Assembly (NCBI GenBank): GCA_024748595.1
Contig: CP072944.1
Location: forward strand, 1,148,001-1,212,000
DNA length: 64,000 nucleotides
Source: Sodalis sp. Ffu
GTDB taxonomy: Bacteria; Pseudomonadota; Gammaproteobacteria; Enterobacterales; Enterobacteriaceae
Reading direction: 5' to 3'
Position 1 is the first letter of the stretch. Each line of letters opens with the position of its first letter. A program made the position numbers and the translations under genes. The notes beneath the pieces were generated by a model. It saw nothing but the letters and a program-made list of their open reading frames with translations. It did no database searches and had not been told where the DNA came from. This document shows positions 1 through 12,615 of the stretch, piece by piece.

Positions 1-1234
<1,234 letters not shown>

Positions 1235-1241
1235 TTAAAAT

Positions 1242-2648
1242 TTAGATTGGAAACTTAATATTACTCTGTTCCACTTTAAAAATCTTACACTTTTCATCGA
1301 AAACATCACAAATTTAATTAGCACTAACTAAACTGGCAAACACCTGGTCATAAGTATTTCAACCAATCTACCAATAAACGGCGATCTTCCGTATTCAATT
1401 CGTAAGCAAAATTATCGATAAAATAAAAATAATACTAACTGTTTCAGTTAATAAAAAAATTTGTTTTCGACTAACTGCACTAGAAAATATTTTTCGACTA
1501 GCATGTATTTCGGAATATAATAAAAAATATGCATTATGCTAATCAACTCACTCCCTCTCTTTTTTTTGTCCATAAATTATTTAATTCAATGCTAGTACAT
1601 GGATTCATTGATTACCCTATTTTAAGTTTAAGATCTAAATCTGATCATAATCAGGAATTTGTTAAATTATCGTTTTATCTGTCACATAAATTTCTCTGCT
1701 CAATAATCAACTATTGTTGTCAACTGGTTAATTATTTTATTTTTTATAGCCAAAACATCATATTCTAAATACTCTACGCTATCATATCTATCAGGGACTG
1801 ACTGCATTTAATTTTTGGTATATTATGCAAATATCCATTATTTTTATATCAGATACATTACTTGAGATAAGTTAGGGATGGATTATATCATCCATCTTGA
1901 TATCGGCTGTCATAAAATTTACACTAATATTATGTTTTTCTTTAATTCTATATTTTAAATTGCTATCTAGCTTTCACCAAAAATCTTCATCCCAGTGAAA
2001 TATGAGCTATTTTACTTCACGTCATATTATATCATGTTATTAATGTTGTATCACCTGTACTGATTCAAGTTAAATCTCGGCACTAGAAAAATATTCATCA
2101 CTATCGTATAGTCTATAAATTCTTTTAATGATTATCTCATCGTTCAGGCAAAGAATTTATTTTCAATATCAATACTATCTTTGATTATGAGCATTTTCTT
2201 CAAAAAATAGCACACTATTGGCTGATACGCTAATTCTAACAAAACCAACTTCTTGATACTTGACTCACAATATTCAAGCGTGACACTCATATAAACTAAC
2301 ATTGCACTTTTAAAGCAGCTGACATTACTCTAAACAGTAAAACATGATTCGTTGTAAAGCAGCTTATAGTACATTCAAAGCGTGTTGGTAATTAAAAAAA
2401 ATAACCACTTTGCGTAGCAAAGTATCAACAATTATTGCACTGTTCAACCACATTTACCATCTTTAATTACACATTTGCATAGTACACCCATGCAACAAAA
2501 AGCTCTATTTTATCCCTATGGATAAATCGCTTTTAATACATAGTCTTAACGCTGCTATCAACAAAACCAAAAAATTATAACCAATAATTATATACTAAAG
2601 ACAGATCAGTACATACGATGAGACGGAAACTATACATCATAAAGACAT
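1242..2648 (-). pseudogene. recF: recF remnant, heavily decayed
   Basis: This dnaN-gyrB spacer has no long reading frame but holds scattered pieces of RecF in the right order and strand. At the 5' end (about 2480-2648) an ATG TCT TTA start is followed by FRLIVCTDLSLV, a ruined Walker A (GFVDSSVKT for GANGSGKT), then VLKAIYP*G*NRAF matching E. coli VLEAIYTLGHGRAF with stops inside. At the 3' end (1242-1434) IDNFAYELNTEDRRLLVDWL matches the IDDFASELDDERRG Walker B/signature region. After a frameshift, DQVFASLVSAN*ICDVFDEK matches the RecF C-terminus, with a stop. RecF normally loads RecA at gaps. The region (about 1.4 kb) is longer than intact recF (about 1.07 kb), so the middle also contains unrecognised sequence. 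Multiple stops and frameshifts make function very unlikely. Confidence 0.85.
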
Positions 2649-2684
2649 GTCAAAACCATCGATTCACACTATCTTACTCACAAA

Positions 2685-3785
2685 CTACAGACGCATAGGC
2701 ATAACCACATAGACCGCCTCCTGGCTAGCGCAATCTTCAATCTGTACACTGGAAAAAGCATCGATTAAAAGCAGACGTACGTCCTCGCATTTCAGGACGT
2801 TCAATACGTCAAGCACGTAACTGACATTAAACCCGATTTCCATATCATTACCCTGATAAATGACATCCAAGATCTCTTCCGCTTCCTCATGTTCGGAATT
2901 TTTAGCAGTAATTTTTAACTGATTGGCACTTAAATAAAACCGTACACCACGAAATTTCTCATTAAAAAGAATAGCGGCGCGGATTAAGGCCTGCTTAAGT
3001 ACGTCACAGTCAGCTTCCAGGGTTTTATCAGCATTCTTAGGCAATACACGACGATAATCCGGAAAACGGCCGTCGACTAACTTAGAAGTGAAAATATAGT
3101 CACCAACACTAGCACGGATATTATTGCGACCTATCTGCAGCTTTACCGGATTATCGCTGCCATCCAACATACGCACCAGCTCCACTCCCCCCTTACGCGG
3201 CACGATCACCGAATGAGATGGTAGCACCTCTCCCACAGGCATCGAACAAACTGCCAAACGGTGGCCGTCGGTAGCTACTGTACGCAATTCATCTCCTTCG
3301 GTTTCAAAAAGCATACCGTTGAGGTAATAGCGAACATCTTGATGCGCCATAGAGAACTGAGTCGATTCAATCAATCGTTTTAGAATGGCCTGCGGCAAAA
3401 TAAATTCCACTTCGCTTTGCCAATCATCCAGCTTAGGGAATTCTAAAGCCGATAGCGTAGAAAGAGAAAAACGACTACGTCCGGAACGAATTTGCATCCG
3501 GTCTCTCTCCAAAGTCACCGTAATCTCCACTCCATCCGGCAAACCGCGACAGATATCAAAAAACTTACGTGCCGATACTGTGGTAGCGCCCGGCTCATGC
3601 GCTGCATTCAGCGCTACTCGAGTCACCATTTCCATTTCTAAATCTGTGCCAGTCAAAAATAGATGGTTTTCCGTAACCTGCAGCAGCAGATTACCCAAAA
3701 TAGGTAAAGTTGGACGGACGCCCAATGGACTAATTACCTGTTGCAGTGGCTTAACCAAATTTTCTCGTTCGACAATAAATTTCAT
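2685..3785 (-). CDS. dnaN: DNA polymerase III beta sliding clamp
   Basis: DnaN forms the ring-shaped homodimeric clamp that tethers DNA polymerase III to DNA and recruits other repair and replication proteins. The protein is 366 residues, exactly the E. coli length, starting MKFIVERENLVKPLQQV and ending in the conserved VYVVMPMRL tail that forms part of the client-binding pocket. Three similar clamp domains of about 120 residues each can be followed without interruption. It begins 2 nt after the dnaA stop, so the two genes are almost certainly co-transcribed and translationally coupled. The next gene in the ancestral operon, recF, has decayed. No missing key residue was noticed. Confidence 0.97.
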   Translation of the reverse strand: MKFIVERENLVKPLQQVISPLGVRPTLPILGNLLLQVTENHLFLTGTDLEMEMVTRVALNAAHEPGATTVSARKFFDICRGLPDGVEITVTLERDRMQIRSGRSRFSLSTLSALEFPKLDDWQSEVEFILPQAILKRLIESTQFSMAHQDVRYYLNGMLFETEGDELRTVATDGHRLAVCSMPVGEVLPSHSVIVPRKGGVELVRMLDGSDNPVKLQIGRNNIRASVGDYIFTSKLVDGRFPDYRRVLPKNADKTLEADCDVLKQALIRAAILFNEKFRGVRFYLSANQLKITAKNSEHEEAEEILDVIYQGNDMEIGFNVSYVLDVLNVLKCEDVRLLLIDAFSSVQIEDCASQEAVYVVMPMRL

Positions 3786-3787
3786 AC

Positions 3788-5185
3788 TTAGGAAGATAAT
3801 ATTCTGATTAAATTAGAGAAATCTTCTTTAATATCAAAGCTCTCTTCACGAAGCTGCTCAATTTTTCGGCATGCATGCAATACTGTGGTATGATCGCGTC
3901 CGCCAAAAGCATCGCCAATTTCAGGCAAACTATGGTTGGTCAATTCTTTTGATAATGCCATGGCCATCTGACGAGGCCTGGTTACCGAGCGTGAACGCCG
4001 CTTGGAGAGTAAATCCACCACTTTGATTTTATAATATTCTACCACAGTTTTTTGGATGTTATCGATAGTGACCAATTTTTCCTGCAAAGCTAACAGATCC
4101 CGTAAAGCTTCGTGCACGAAATCGATGGTAATCGCGCGACCAGTAAAGTTAGCATTAGCAATCACACGGTTTAATGCCCCTTCCAGCTCACGAACATTGG
4201 AACGCAAACGTTTAGCGATAAAAAAAGCTACCTCCCCCGGCAGACAAATATCATTCTCATCAGCTTTTTTCATTAAAATTGCCACCCGTGTCTCCAATTC
4301 CGGCGGATCGATAACTACAGTCAGCCCCCAACCAAAACGCGATTTAAGCCGATCTTCCACCCCGTTAATTTCTTTAGGGTAACGATCGGAGGTTAAAATA
4401 ATTTGCTGATTTCCCTCCAGCAGTGCATTGAAAGTATGAAAAAACTCTTCCTGCGAACGCTCCTTATTCGCGAAAAACTGAATATCATCGATAAGCAACG
4501 CATCCACCGAACGATAATAACGCTTGAATTCTTCGATGACATTGTTCTGCAGTGCCTTGACCATATCCTGCACAAAACGCTCAGAATGCATATATACCAC
4601 TTTTGCGTTAACCTTACGCACCATTATACCATTGCCCACCGCATGAAGCAGATGCGTTTTGCCAAGGCCTGTACCACCATATAAAAATAGCGGATTGTAA
4701 GCACCGCCAGGATTACCAGCCACCTGTCTCGCAGCAGCGCGCGCCAACTGGTTCGATTTACCTTCAACGAAATTATCGAAATTATGTTTAGGATTCACAT
4801 TGGATCGATAAGAAAGCTCTGGCTGAATCGAAGCATTCTCCCAACTAGGCCGAAGCGATCGCGAACGAATAGCTGACGCAGTTGGTGTGAACGCTTCGCT
4901 GGAATGGTGGCTAACTGGCTGTAGCACCGCCATCTGCAGCGGCTTATTACCCACTTCAAAACGCAGTAATGGCGCATCTGTACCACAAAAATCATTCAAC
5001 AAGCCATTGATATTATTAAAATACTTATCACGTACCCAATCCAGTACAAATCGGTTAGGAGCATAAAGCGCTAGAGTGTTGTCACTCAGTTCTGCCTGCA
5101 AAGGGCGTATCCACATGCTGAATTCTGTGGCAGGTAACTCATCCTGCAACCGGGCAAGACACTGCTGCCAAAGCGAAAATGACAC
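3788..5185 (-). CDS. dnaA: Chromosomal replication initiator DnaA
   Basis: DnaA binds TTATNCACA boxes at oriC as an ATP-loaded oligomer and melts the origin. I take GTG at 5185 as start ([18 protein letters not shown], as in E. coli, which also uses GTG), with GGAG 8 nt upstream; the frame stays open further upstream but that extension has no family counterpart. The product is 465 residues: N-terminal DnaB-interacting domain I, a variable linker (about 85-130), the AAA+ domain with Walker [10 protein letters not shown] and Walker B LLIDDIQF, and the domain IV helix-turn-helix with the DNA-binding signature [11 protein letters not shown]. All look intact. Many extreme endosymbionts (Blochmannia, Wigglesworthia) have lost dnaA, so retention together with a recognisable oriC is informative. 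Confidence 0.97.
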   Translation of the reverse strand: MSFSLWQQCLARLQDELPATEFSMWIRPLQAELSDNTLALYAPNRFVLDWVRDKYFNNINGLLNDFCGTDAPLLRFEVGNKPLQMAVLQPVSHHSSEAFTPTASAIRSRSLRPSWENASIQPELSYRSNVNPKHNFDNFVEGKSNQLARAAARQVAGNPGGAYNPLFLYGGTGLGKTHLLHAVGNGIMVRKVNAKVVYMHSERFVQDMVKALQNNVIEEFKRYYRSVDALLIDDIQFFANKERSQEEFFHTFNALLEGNQQIILTSDRYPKEINGVEDRLKSRFGWGLTVVIDPPELETRVAILMKKADENDICLPGEVAFFIAKRLRSNVRELEGALNRVIANANFTGRAITIDFVHEALRDLLALQEKLVTIDNIQKTVVEYYKIKVVDLLSKRRSRSVTRPRQMAMALSKELTNHSLPEIGDAFGGRDHTTVLHACRKIEQLREESFDIKEDFSNLIRILSS

Positions 5186-5401
5186 GGCGGACTCCAATCG
5201 AACAAGATCAACAAAAAAGAAACAAAACTGCATGATTCAGAATCATCTTTTTTTAATACAGATTATCGTAATGCAACCTACAAACCGCCTTACACGGTTT
5301 ACCCGAGACATATCTTAAGCTGGTTCCCAGTCACAGAGAACTGCGGATCATAACGCAAACTGCATCGCAAATCCTCCTCTTCTACACAGTTTCGATCCTT
5401 T

Positions 5402-5410
5402 TTATCCACA
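5402..5410 (-). promoter_or_regulatory. DnaA box in the dnaA control region
   Basis: A perfect 9-mer TTATCCACA (as read on the plus strand) lies in the dnaA/rpmH divergent spacer, about 215 bp upstream of the dnaA start. GATC (Dam) sites sit on both sides, at about 5393 and 5430. E. coli has the same arrangement, where DnaA represses its own promoters and SeqA acts on the GATC sites. Conservation in an otherwise AT-drifted spacer suggests that autoregulation is still under selection; that last step is inference. Confidence 0.8.
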
Positions 5411-5556
5411 GGGTAGCCTAGATCCTGTGAGTGGACCTAATTACGCTCACACTGGACAATTAAAGTACGACTTACAAAAATTAAATATAGCTTAAATTTT
5501 TAGACAGGATTGCGAGAACGTGATCTCGCAGAAACTAAACGTAATGCCAAGAATCC

Positions 5557-5584
5557 TTGCGCTTTGACACGAACTCCGTATAAT
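5557..5584 (+). promoter_or_regulatory. Candidate sigma-70 promoter for rpmH-rnpA
   Basis: TTGCGC (5557-5562), a 16-bp spacer and a consensus TATAAT (5579-5584) lie about 235 bp upstream of rpmH on the plus strand. The -10 is perfect and the -35 is 4/6. rpmH operons in enterics have such distal strong promoters. The rest of the 5186-5820 spacer holds the DnaA box and AT-rich sequence without a gene. Confidence 0.5.
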
Positions 5585-5820
5585 TCTTAACATTCATGTG
5601 TAATTTTGTTTTTACTCAACTTGTCGACTAAATTTTTTGGAATAAATTAAGTATTCCAGTAGTATAGGCGATATGAATTAACTCAGGATTGCAAAATCCT
5701 ACTAAATAAAATAATTTTATTATTATGCAATTGAGATATCAGTTAATTTTCATGCCTTACTCATAATCGAGTAGATGGACATGTTTATTAATCATATTAA
5801 TCTATTTAGGTAAAATTGCT

Positions 5821-5964
5821 ATGAAGCGCACTTTTCAACCGTCCATATTGAAACGCAACCGTACCCACGGTTTTCGTGCTCGTATGGCAACAAAAGATGG
5901 TCGTCAAATTTTGGCACGCCGCCGTGCGAAAGGCCGTGTACGTTTGACCATCTCTTTTAAGTAA
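5821..5964 (+). CDS. rpmH: 50S ribosomal protein L34
   Basis: L34 is a very small, highly basic large-subunit ribosomal protein that binds 23S rRNA. The reading frame encodes 47 residues beginning [14 protein letters not shown] and containing the family core [21 protein letters not shown]. coli L34 has 46 residues and ends VSK, here ISFK. An ATG at 5821 follows a TAGGTAAAATTGCT leader. It is followed after 18 nt by rnpA, the standard rpmH-rnpA pair, and lies divergent from dnaA as in all enterics. Confidence 0.96.
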   Translation: MKRTFQPSILKRNRTHGFRARMATKDGRQILARRRAKGRVRLTISFK

Positions 5965-5982
5965 TAAAAACTTACTCACCGA

Positions 5983-6342
5983 GTGGTTAAGCTCACATTT
6001 CCCAGGGAATTGCGGTTATTAACTCCCAAGCATTTTAATTTTGTTTTTCAGAGGCCACAACGGGTCGGTACGTCACAAATTACCGTTCTTGGCCGCCAAA
6101 ATACGCTGGGTCATCCCCGCATCGGTCTGACCGTTGCTAAAAAGCATATTAAACGGGCCCACAAACGCAACCGGATTAAACGCTTAACGCGCGAAAGCTT
6201 CCGTTTGCATCAACTCATCTTGCCAGCCATGGATTTTGTCGTCATCGCAAAAAAAGGTGTGGCTGATCTGGATAACCATTCTCTAATAGAAGTGTTGGAA
6301 AAATTATGGCTCCGCCATTGTCGCCAGTTTCAAAGCTACTGA
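5983..6342 (+). CDS. rnpA: Ribonuclease P protein component
   Basis: RnpA (C5 protein) is the basic cofactor of the RNase P ribozyme that removes 5' leaders from tRNA precursors. The protein is 119 residues, the same as E. coli, and starts with GTG ([14 protein letters not shown]) as in E. coli. The signature RNR motif region [16 protein letters not shown] is intact at about residues 61-76, as is the [16 protein letters not shown] segment. The 3' end overlaps yidD by 37 nt, which is the normal enterobacterial arrangement and implies coupled translation. Confidence 0.96.
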   Translation: MVKLTFPRELRLLTPKHFNFVFQRPQRVGTSQITVLGRQNTLGHPRIGLTVAKKHIKRAHKRNRIKRLTRESFRLHQLILPAMDFVVIAKKGVADLDNHSLIEVLEKLWLRHCRQFQSY

Positions 6343-6563
6343 TCGGGCTGATACGCGTGTATCAACTTGTTATTAACCCATTATTGGCACAGCATTGCAG
6401 ATTTTGGCCCACCTGCTCACAATATGGAATTGAAGCAATACGCAGATTTGGTATGTTAAAAGGCAGTTGGTTGACATTAAAACGCATATTAAAATGTCAC
6501 CCTTTAAACCAAGGTGGTGAAGACCCCGTGCCGCCAAAAACATTTGATAATAGAGAACATTAA
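6306..6563 (+). CDS. yidD: Membrane protein insertion efficiency factor YidD
   Basis: YidD is a small inner-membrane-associated protein that helps insertion of membrane proteins, working near YidC and the Sec translocon. The 85 residues equal the E. coli length; the start [20 protein letters not shown] lies inside the end of rnpA. The amphipathic N-terminal helix, the [19 protein letters not shown] core with its two conserved cysteines, and the C-terminal [12 protein letters not shown] are all present. It is followed by yidC after 2 nt, completing the rpmH-rnpA-yidD-yidC cluster. Confidence 0.95.
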   Translation: MAPPLSPVSKLLIGLIRVYQLVINPLLAQHCRFWPTCSQYGIEAIRRFGMLKGSWLTLKRILKCHPLNQGGEDPVPPKTFDNREH

Positions 6564-6565
6564 CA

Positions 6566-8230
6566 ATGGATGCGCAACGCAATCTTCTTGTCATTGCTCT
6601 GCTGTTCGTGTCTTTCATGATCTGGCAGTCCTGGCAGATGGACCATGCTCCGCAGTCCACCGCCAAAACCACACAACAAACATCAAACACTCTATCTGGT
6701 GACCAAGCCAACCAAAGGTTCCCCATCAACGAACAAAGTCAACTCATCAAGGTAAAAACCGATGTGCTATTACTGAAAATCAATACCCGTGGTGGTGATA
6801 TTGAGCAAGCTTATCTATTAACTTATCCAGATAAATTAGGTTCACCACAGCCTTTTCATTTGCTGGAAACTTCCGCCAAATTTGTCTATCAGGCGCAAAG
6901 CGGATTGACTGGTAAAAATGGTCCAGATAACCCTGCCAATGGCGAGCGGCCTCTCTATACGACCAATCATAATACCCATGTCCTAGAGAATAATCAGGGT
7001 GAACTGCGCGTGCCGCTAACCTATACTTCCCCCGACGGGGTGATTTATACCAAAACTTTTATAATCAAGCGCGGAGATTTCGCTTTGAATCTTAACTACA
7101 GCATCAATAATACCAGTGCCCAGCCGCTGGAATTGACCTTATTCGGCCAACTGAAGCAATCCATAGAGTTGCCTAAGGAACGCGATACCGGTAGCAGCTT
7201 CACCCTGCATACTTATCGAGGCGCAGCATATTCCACCACCAACGACAAATATCAGAAATATAGTTTCAAGGATATTAAGGGCGAGAACCTAATAATCAGT
7301 ACCCAGGGAGGTTGGATCGCCATGCTGCAACAGTACTTCGCGACAGCTTGGGTACCTTTTACCCAAGGCGAAAACGTATTCTACACTACTGACTTAGGAA
7401 ACGGTCAAGCAGCTGTAGGATTCAAATCCTCTCCAATCAACGTCGCCCCCAACAGCCAAAGCGAACTAACAGCGACCTTGTGGCTCGGACCGGAAATTCA
7501 AGAAAAAATGGCGACCATCGCCCCTCATCTAGATTTAACGGTCGATTATGGCTGGTTATGGTTTATCTCCCAGCCATTATTCAAGCTATTAAAATTTATT
7601 CACAGCTATATCGGTAATTGGGGCTTATCCATCATTATCATCACCTTTATAGTACGCGGTATCATGTACCCACTGACCAAAGCACAGTACACCTCGATGG
7701 CAAAAATACGCATGCTGCAACCGAAATTAACAGCAATGCGCGAACGGCTGGGGGATGATAAGCACCGTCAAAGTCAAGAGATAATGGCATTATACAAGGC
7801 AGAAAAAGTTAATCCACTAGGCGGCTGTCTACCACTAGTGATCCAGATGCCGATCTTCCTAGCACTGTACTACATGCTATCATGTTCTATCGAACTGCGC
7901 CATGCACCTTTCGCTCTGTGGATCCATGACCTATCGGCTCAAGACCCTTACTATATTCTGCCAACTCTGATGGGCATAACCATGTTTTTTATCCAAAAGA
8001 TGTCGCCTACTACTGTCACGGATCTGATGCAGCAAAAGATCATGACCTTTATGCTAGTAATCTTCACCGTGTTCTTTCTGTGGTTCCCATCAGGCTTAGT
8101 GTTGTATTATATTGTTAGCAATTTAGTAACAATTATTCAGCAGCAAATGATTTATCGCGGGTTAGAAAAATGCGGTTTACACAACCCAATAAAAAAGCCA
8201 AATAATAGCAAAAAATTTTCTAAGCAGTAA
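6566..8230 (+). CDS. yidC: Membrane protein insertase YidC
   Basis: YidC inserts inner-membrane proteins alone or with SecYEG; the F0 subunits encoded at 21-22 kb (AtpE in particular) are classic clients. The protein is 554 residues (E. coli 548). One N-terminal transmembrane segment (about 5-20) is followed by the large periplasmic P1 domain (about 60-340), then the five-segment insertase core. The conserved arginine in the hydrophilic groove lies in [19 protein letters not shown]. The tail is lysine- and asparagine-rich ([15 protein letters not shown]), as expected for ribosome contact. The P1 domain is more diverged than the membrane core. It starts 2 nt after yidD. Confidence 0.96.
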   Translation: MDAQRNLLVIALLFVSFMIWQSWQMDHAPQSTAKTTQQTSNTLSGDQANQRFPINEQSQLIKVKTDVLLLKINTRGGDIEQAYLLTYPDKLGSPQPFHLLETSAKFVYQAQSGLTGKNGPDNPANGERPLYTTNHNTHVLENNQGELRVPLTYTSPDGVIYTKTFIIKRGDFALNLNYSINNTSAQPLELTLFGQLKQSIELPKERDTGSSFTLHTYRGAAYSTTNDKYQKYSFKDIKGENLIISTQGGWIAMLQQYFATAWVPFTQGENVFYTTDLGNGQAAVGFKSSPINVAPNSQSELTATLWLGPEIQEKMATIAPHLDLTVDYGWLWFISQPLFKLLKFIHSYIGNWGLSIIIITFIVRGIMYPLTKAQYTSMAKIRMLQPKLTAMRERLGDDKHRQSQEIMALYKAEKVNPLGGCLPLVIQMPIFLALYYMLSCSIELRHAPFALWIHDLSAQDPYYILPTLMGITMFFIQKMSPTTVTDLMQQKIMTFMLVIFTVFFLWFPSGLVLYYIVSNLVTIIQQQMIYRGLEKCGLHNPIKKPNNSKKFSKQ

Positions 8231-8301
8231 AATAGGTTAAGCAAATCATACGACCATTTTAATTTTTTAATCGAGCTACGCAGTGCGAGAAGGCTACAAT
8301 A

Positions 8302-9669
8302 GTGAGTAACACAATAGATACTATCGCTGCCCCTGCAACAGCACCGGGGCGCGGTGGAATTGGGATTTTACGCGTATCCGGCCCTCTCTCCACCACGGTA
8401 GCCCATAAACTGCTGGGTAAACTACCTCAACCACGACAAGCGGCATATATGCCGTTTCTTGATGCAAACGGTACAACGCTAGATCAGGGCATCGCCCTAT
8501 TTTTTCTCGGACCTAACTCATTTACCGGTGAAGACGTTTTGGAACTACAGGGGCACGGCGGCCCAATAATATTAGATTTATTATTACAGCGGCTTCTAGC
8601 ATTGCCTGGAGTCCGCCTTGCCCGTCCTGGCGAGTTTTCCGAACGTGCTTTCCTCAACGGTAAGCTAGACCTAACTCAAGCGGAAGCTATCGCCGATCTC
8701 ATTGATGCCAGCTCAGCTTATGCCGCTCGCTCAGCGATCAACTCTTTACAAGGTGCTTTTTCAAGACGAATTCATGAATTAGTAAAAGCACTAACCAAGC
8801 TTCGCATTTATGTGGAAGCATCTATCGATTTTCCAGACGAAGAGATCGATTTTTTATCAGATATTAAAATCGAGGCTAATCTAAAAGATATTATGACCAA
8901 ACTCAATTTGGTCTGCAACGAAGCCCGGCAAGGGAATCTACTGCGTGAAGGCATAAAGGTGGTGATAGCTGGAAAACCCAACGTAGGTAAATCTAGCTTG
9001 CTGAATGCCCTCACGGGCCGTGAGGCGGCCATCGTCACCTCCATCGCTGGTACCACACGTGATGTCCTGCGTGAACATATCCATCTGGATGGTATGCCGC
9101 TGCATATTATCGATACAGCCGGTCTACGCGACGCCGAAAATAAAGTTGAACGCATAGGTATTGAGCGCGCTTGGCATGAAATCAAACAAGCAGATCATGT
9201 ATTGCTAATGGTGGATGACACTGATACCCCACTCAGCAATTTGGACATACTATGGCCATCATTTATCGCAAATCTGACAAAAGGGACTCCGGTCACAGTG
9301 GTGTGTAATAAAGCCGATCTGACCGGCAAAAGCATAGGCACGAGCACAGTAAATAATTATACACTTATCACCCTCTCCGCTCAATCCGGTGACGGACTGG
9401 ATCTGTTGCGCGAACATCTAAAGAATAGCATAGGCTTTACAAACAGCATCGAAGGAAGCTTTATAGCACGCCGGCGCCATGTAGAAGCGCTAGAAGCCGC
9501 GGCACAACATCTCCTTCATAGTCATGAAAAATTAGTAAGCATTTACACCTATGAACTTCTGGCCGAAAAGCTTAGGCTAGCGCAAGAAGCATTGAGCAAA
9601 ATCACGGGTGAGTTCAGTTCTGATGACTTGCTAGGAAAGATTTTTTCTAGTTTTTGTATCGGAAAATAA
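8302..9669 (+). CDS. mnmE: tRNA modification GTPase MnmE
   Basis: MnmE, with MnmG (encoded at 29.5-31.4 kb), adds the cmnm5 group to wobble uridine 34 of several tRNAs. The 455 residues start at GTG 8302 ([22 protein letters not shown]). Visible parts are the N-terminal folate-binding dimerisation domain, the helical domain, and the inserted G domain with G1 GKPNVGKSS at about 224-232, G3 DTAGLR and G4 NKAD. The C-terminus is the invariant CIGK, which carries the functional cysteine. It is 71 nt downstream of yidC. Both partners of this two-protein enzyme are therefore retained in the window. Confidence 0.97.
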   Translation: MSNTIDTIAAPATAPGRGGIGILRVSGPLSTTVAHKLLGKLPQPRQAAYMPFLDANGTTLDQGIALFFLGPNSFTGEDVLELQGHGGPIILDLLLQRLLALPGVRLARPGEFSERAFLNGKLDLTQAEAIADLIDASSAYAARSAINSLQGAFSRRIHELVKALTKLRIYVEASIDFPDEEIDFLSDIKIEANLKDIMTKLNLVCNEARQGNLLREGIKVVIAGKPNVGKSSLLNALTGREAAIVTSIAGTTRDVLREHIHLDGMPLHIIDTAGLRDAENKVERIGIERAWHEIKQADHVLLMVDDTDTPLSNLDILWPSFIANLTKGTPVTVVCNKADLTGKSIGTSTVNNYTLITLSAQSGDGLDLLREHLKNSIGFTNSIEGSFIARRRHVEALEAAAQHLLHSHEKLVSIYTYELLAEKLRLAQEALSKITGEFSSDDLLGKIFSSFCIGK

Positions 9670-9867
9670 TTGCGAGGTTGCTGATAAAATATATTACCCA
9701 ATCAAGCTATATAGTAGCCATAGCTTTCCAGAATAATATTTAATTTATTCAATAGAATAAATATTCTAACCATCTAGTTATCAGTACAGATGAAGCAGTA
9801 TTTTTACTAAAAAATCAGATATGAATGTTTTTCATACAATTTTAAAAATCTTTTATCTATGTAAAAC

Positions 9868-9896
9868 TTGAGTATTTACGCGTAAGAGTGTATACT
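9868..9896 (+). promoter_or_regulatory. Candidate sigma-70 promoter of rpmB-rpmG
   Basis: TTGAGT (9868-9873), an ideal 17-bp spacer and TATACT (9891-9896) sit 64 bp before the rpmB start in an otherwise AT-rich 290-bp spacer after mnmE. Both boxes match the consensus at 5 of 6 positions or nearly so. No other gene lies in the spacer. Confidence 0.65.
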
Positions 9897-9959
9897 AATT
9901 ATTAGCATTAATAACTCATATTAAAATTAAGAGCTAATTCCATTTTTGGAGATTTGGTC

Positions 9960-10196
9960 ATGTCCAGAGTCTGCCAAGTTACTGGCAAGCGTCCAATGAA
10001 CGGCAACATGCGCTCCCACGCAATGAATGCCATCAAACGTCGTTTTCTGCCTAACTTACACTTTCACCGTTTTTGGATCGAGAGTAAAAAACATTTTATT
10101 ACATTGCATGTATCTGCTAAAGGCATGCGTATAATCGATAAAAAAGGCATCGAAACGATTTTCGCTAATTTACGTGTCCGTAAGGGGAAGTGTTAA
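9960..10196 (+). CDS. rpmB: 50S ribosomal protein L28
   Basis: L28 is a large-subunit ribosomal protein. The start is the ATG at 9960 ([16 protein letters not shown]), preceded by TTTGGAGATTTGGTC; an alternative ATG two codons earlier is not used in the family. The 78 residues match the E. coli length and keep the core [20 protein letters not shown]. It is followed after 18 nt by rpmG, the invariant rpmB-rpmG pair, and a shared terminator. Confidence 0.96.
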   Translation: MSRVCQVTGKRPMNGNMRSHAMNAIKRRFLPNLHFHRFWIESKKHFITLHVSAKGMRIIDKKGIETIFANLRVRKGKC

Positions 10197-10214
10197 AATA
10201 GGTAAAGTAAATCT

Positions 10215-10382
10215 ATGGCTAAGGGTGTTCGCGAAAAAATCAAACTAATGTCTTCTGCTGGCACGAAACATTTTTATACTACCACGAAAAACAAACGTAC
10301 CAAACTTGAAAAAATAGAAATTAAAAAATTTGATCCAATTGTACGTCAACATGTGATTTACAAAGAAACCAAAATTAAATAA
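10215..10382 (+). CDS. rpmG: 50S ribosomal protein L33
   Basis: L33 is a 55-residue large-subunit protein (same length as E. coli), starting [20 protein letters not shown] and ending VIYKETKIK. Its zinc-ligand cysteines are absent, as in the E. coli (C-minus) type. It starts 18 nt after rpmB and stops 14 nt before the stem of a strong intrinsic terminator. The lysine- and isoleucine-rich composition reflects the AT bias of the genome. Confidence 0.95.
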   Translation: MAKGVREKIKLMSSAGTKHFYTTTKNKRTKLEKIEIKKFDPIVRQHVIYKETKIK

Positions 10383-10396
10383 TTTTGCTACTTAAT

Positions 10397-10420
10397 AAAA
10401 CCCGGCTAAAACCGGGTTTT
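10397..10420 (+). terminator. Rho-independent terminator of rpmB-rpmG
   Basis: A 9-bp perfect stem AAAACCCGG / CCGGGTTTT (10397-10405 and 10412-10420) with a 6-nt loop ends in a T run. It lies directly after rpmG and before mutM, so it closes the ribosomal protein operon; mutM must have its own promoter or rely on read-through. Confidence 0.85.
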
Positions 10421-10482
10421 ATTATGAACTGCCGAGCTGCCTAGACCGTCAGTGACGGTGTTCCATTTAATGGGAGAAGCAG

Positions 10483-11292
10483 ATGCCAGAATTACCGGAA
10501 GTAGAAATCAGCCTCCGTGGTATAAAACCTTGGCTGGTTGGCCATACTATCCTGAGATCAAAGGTACGCAATCCACGATTACGTTGGGTTGTAGCCAACG
10601 AAATCATCGCCCTCACTAATCATCAAATCATCAGCGTGCAACGCCGAGCAAAATATTTACTGCTGGAACTGGATAACGGATGGATCATTATTCATCTGGG
10701 CATGTCAGGCAGCCTAAGAGTATTGTCAAAATCAGAACCACCAGAAAAACATGACCATGTAGATCTAGTCATAAGCAATGGCTGCATTCTTCGTTATACC
10801 GATCCACGACGGTTCGGAGCCTGGCTGTGGAGTAATAATCTGCAAACCAACAGCACGCTGGTTCATCTAGGCTTAGAACCTCTTAGTGATCAATTCGACG
10901 GCCTCTGGTTGTTTGATAAATCGCGAAATAAACGGATGCTTATTAAGCAGTGGCTAATGGATAACAAAATAGTGGTAGGAATAGGCAATATTTACGCCTG
11001 CGAGTCACTATTTGTCGCTGGCATTTTACCCAACCGACAAACTGGTTCGTTGAGCAAAGAAGAAGCAACTCTTTTGGCCAACAGTATTAAAATAGTACTA
11101 CTACGTGCTATCAAGCTAGGTGGCACTACACTGCGCAATTTTTTGCAACCGGATGGCAAGCCTGGCTATTTTATACAAGAACTACAAGTATATGGACGAA
11201 AAGGTAAACCTTGCCGGATATGCAGAACATTAGTACAAATTGCCAAACATGGCCATCGTAGCACATTCTTTTGTCCGAACTGTCAACACTAA
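10483..11292 (+). CDS. mutM: Formamidopyrimidine-DNA glycosylase
   Basis: MutM (Fpg) removes 8-oxoguanine and formamidopyrimidines from DNA and cleaves the abasic site. The 269 residues equal the E. coli length. The catalytic N-terminal proline-glutamate is present in [13 protein letters not shown], and the C-terminal zinc finger is complete (CRICRTLVQ...FFCPNC, about 244-267). The helix-two-turn-helix region around [13 protein letters not shown] is intact. It keeps the enteric order rpmB-rpmG-mutM and converges on coaD with a 55-nt gap. Retention of an oxidative-damage repair enzyme beside loss of recF is notable. Confidence 0.96.
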   Translation: MPELPEVEISLRGIKPWLVGHTILRSKVRNPRLRWVVANEIIALTNHQIISVQRRAKYLLLELDNGWIIIHLGMSGSLRVLSKSEPPEKHDHVDLVISNGCILRYTDPRRFGAWLWSNNLQTNSTLVHLGLEPLSDQFDGLWLFDKSRNKRMLIKQWLMDNKIVVGIGNIYACESLFVAGILPNRQTGSLSKEEATLLANSIKIVLLRAIKLGGTTLRNFLQPDGKPGYFIQELQVYGRKGKPCRICRTLVQIAKHGHRSTFFCPNCQH

Positions 11293-11347
11293 TATAGAAA
11301 ATTTCAACCTAATATCATCTGCTAGCAGCACCTCAATTTAGCTAAGA

Positions 11348-12612
<1,265 letters not shown>

Positions 12613-12615
12613 TTA

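Noticed and set aside
1529-1768. 79-codon open frame on the plus strand in the dnaN-gyrB spacer
   Set aside because: It is antisense to the recF remnant, AT-rich, without a convincing start signal or similarity.
5186-5233. Longer N-terminus for DnaA
   Set aside because: The 16 extra residues are not conserved, while GTG 5185 has a good ribosome binding site and matches E. coli.
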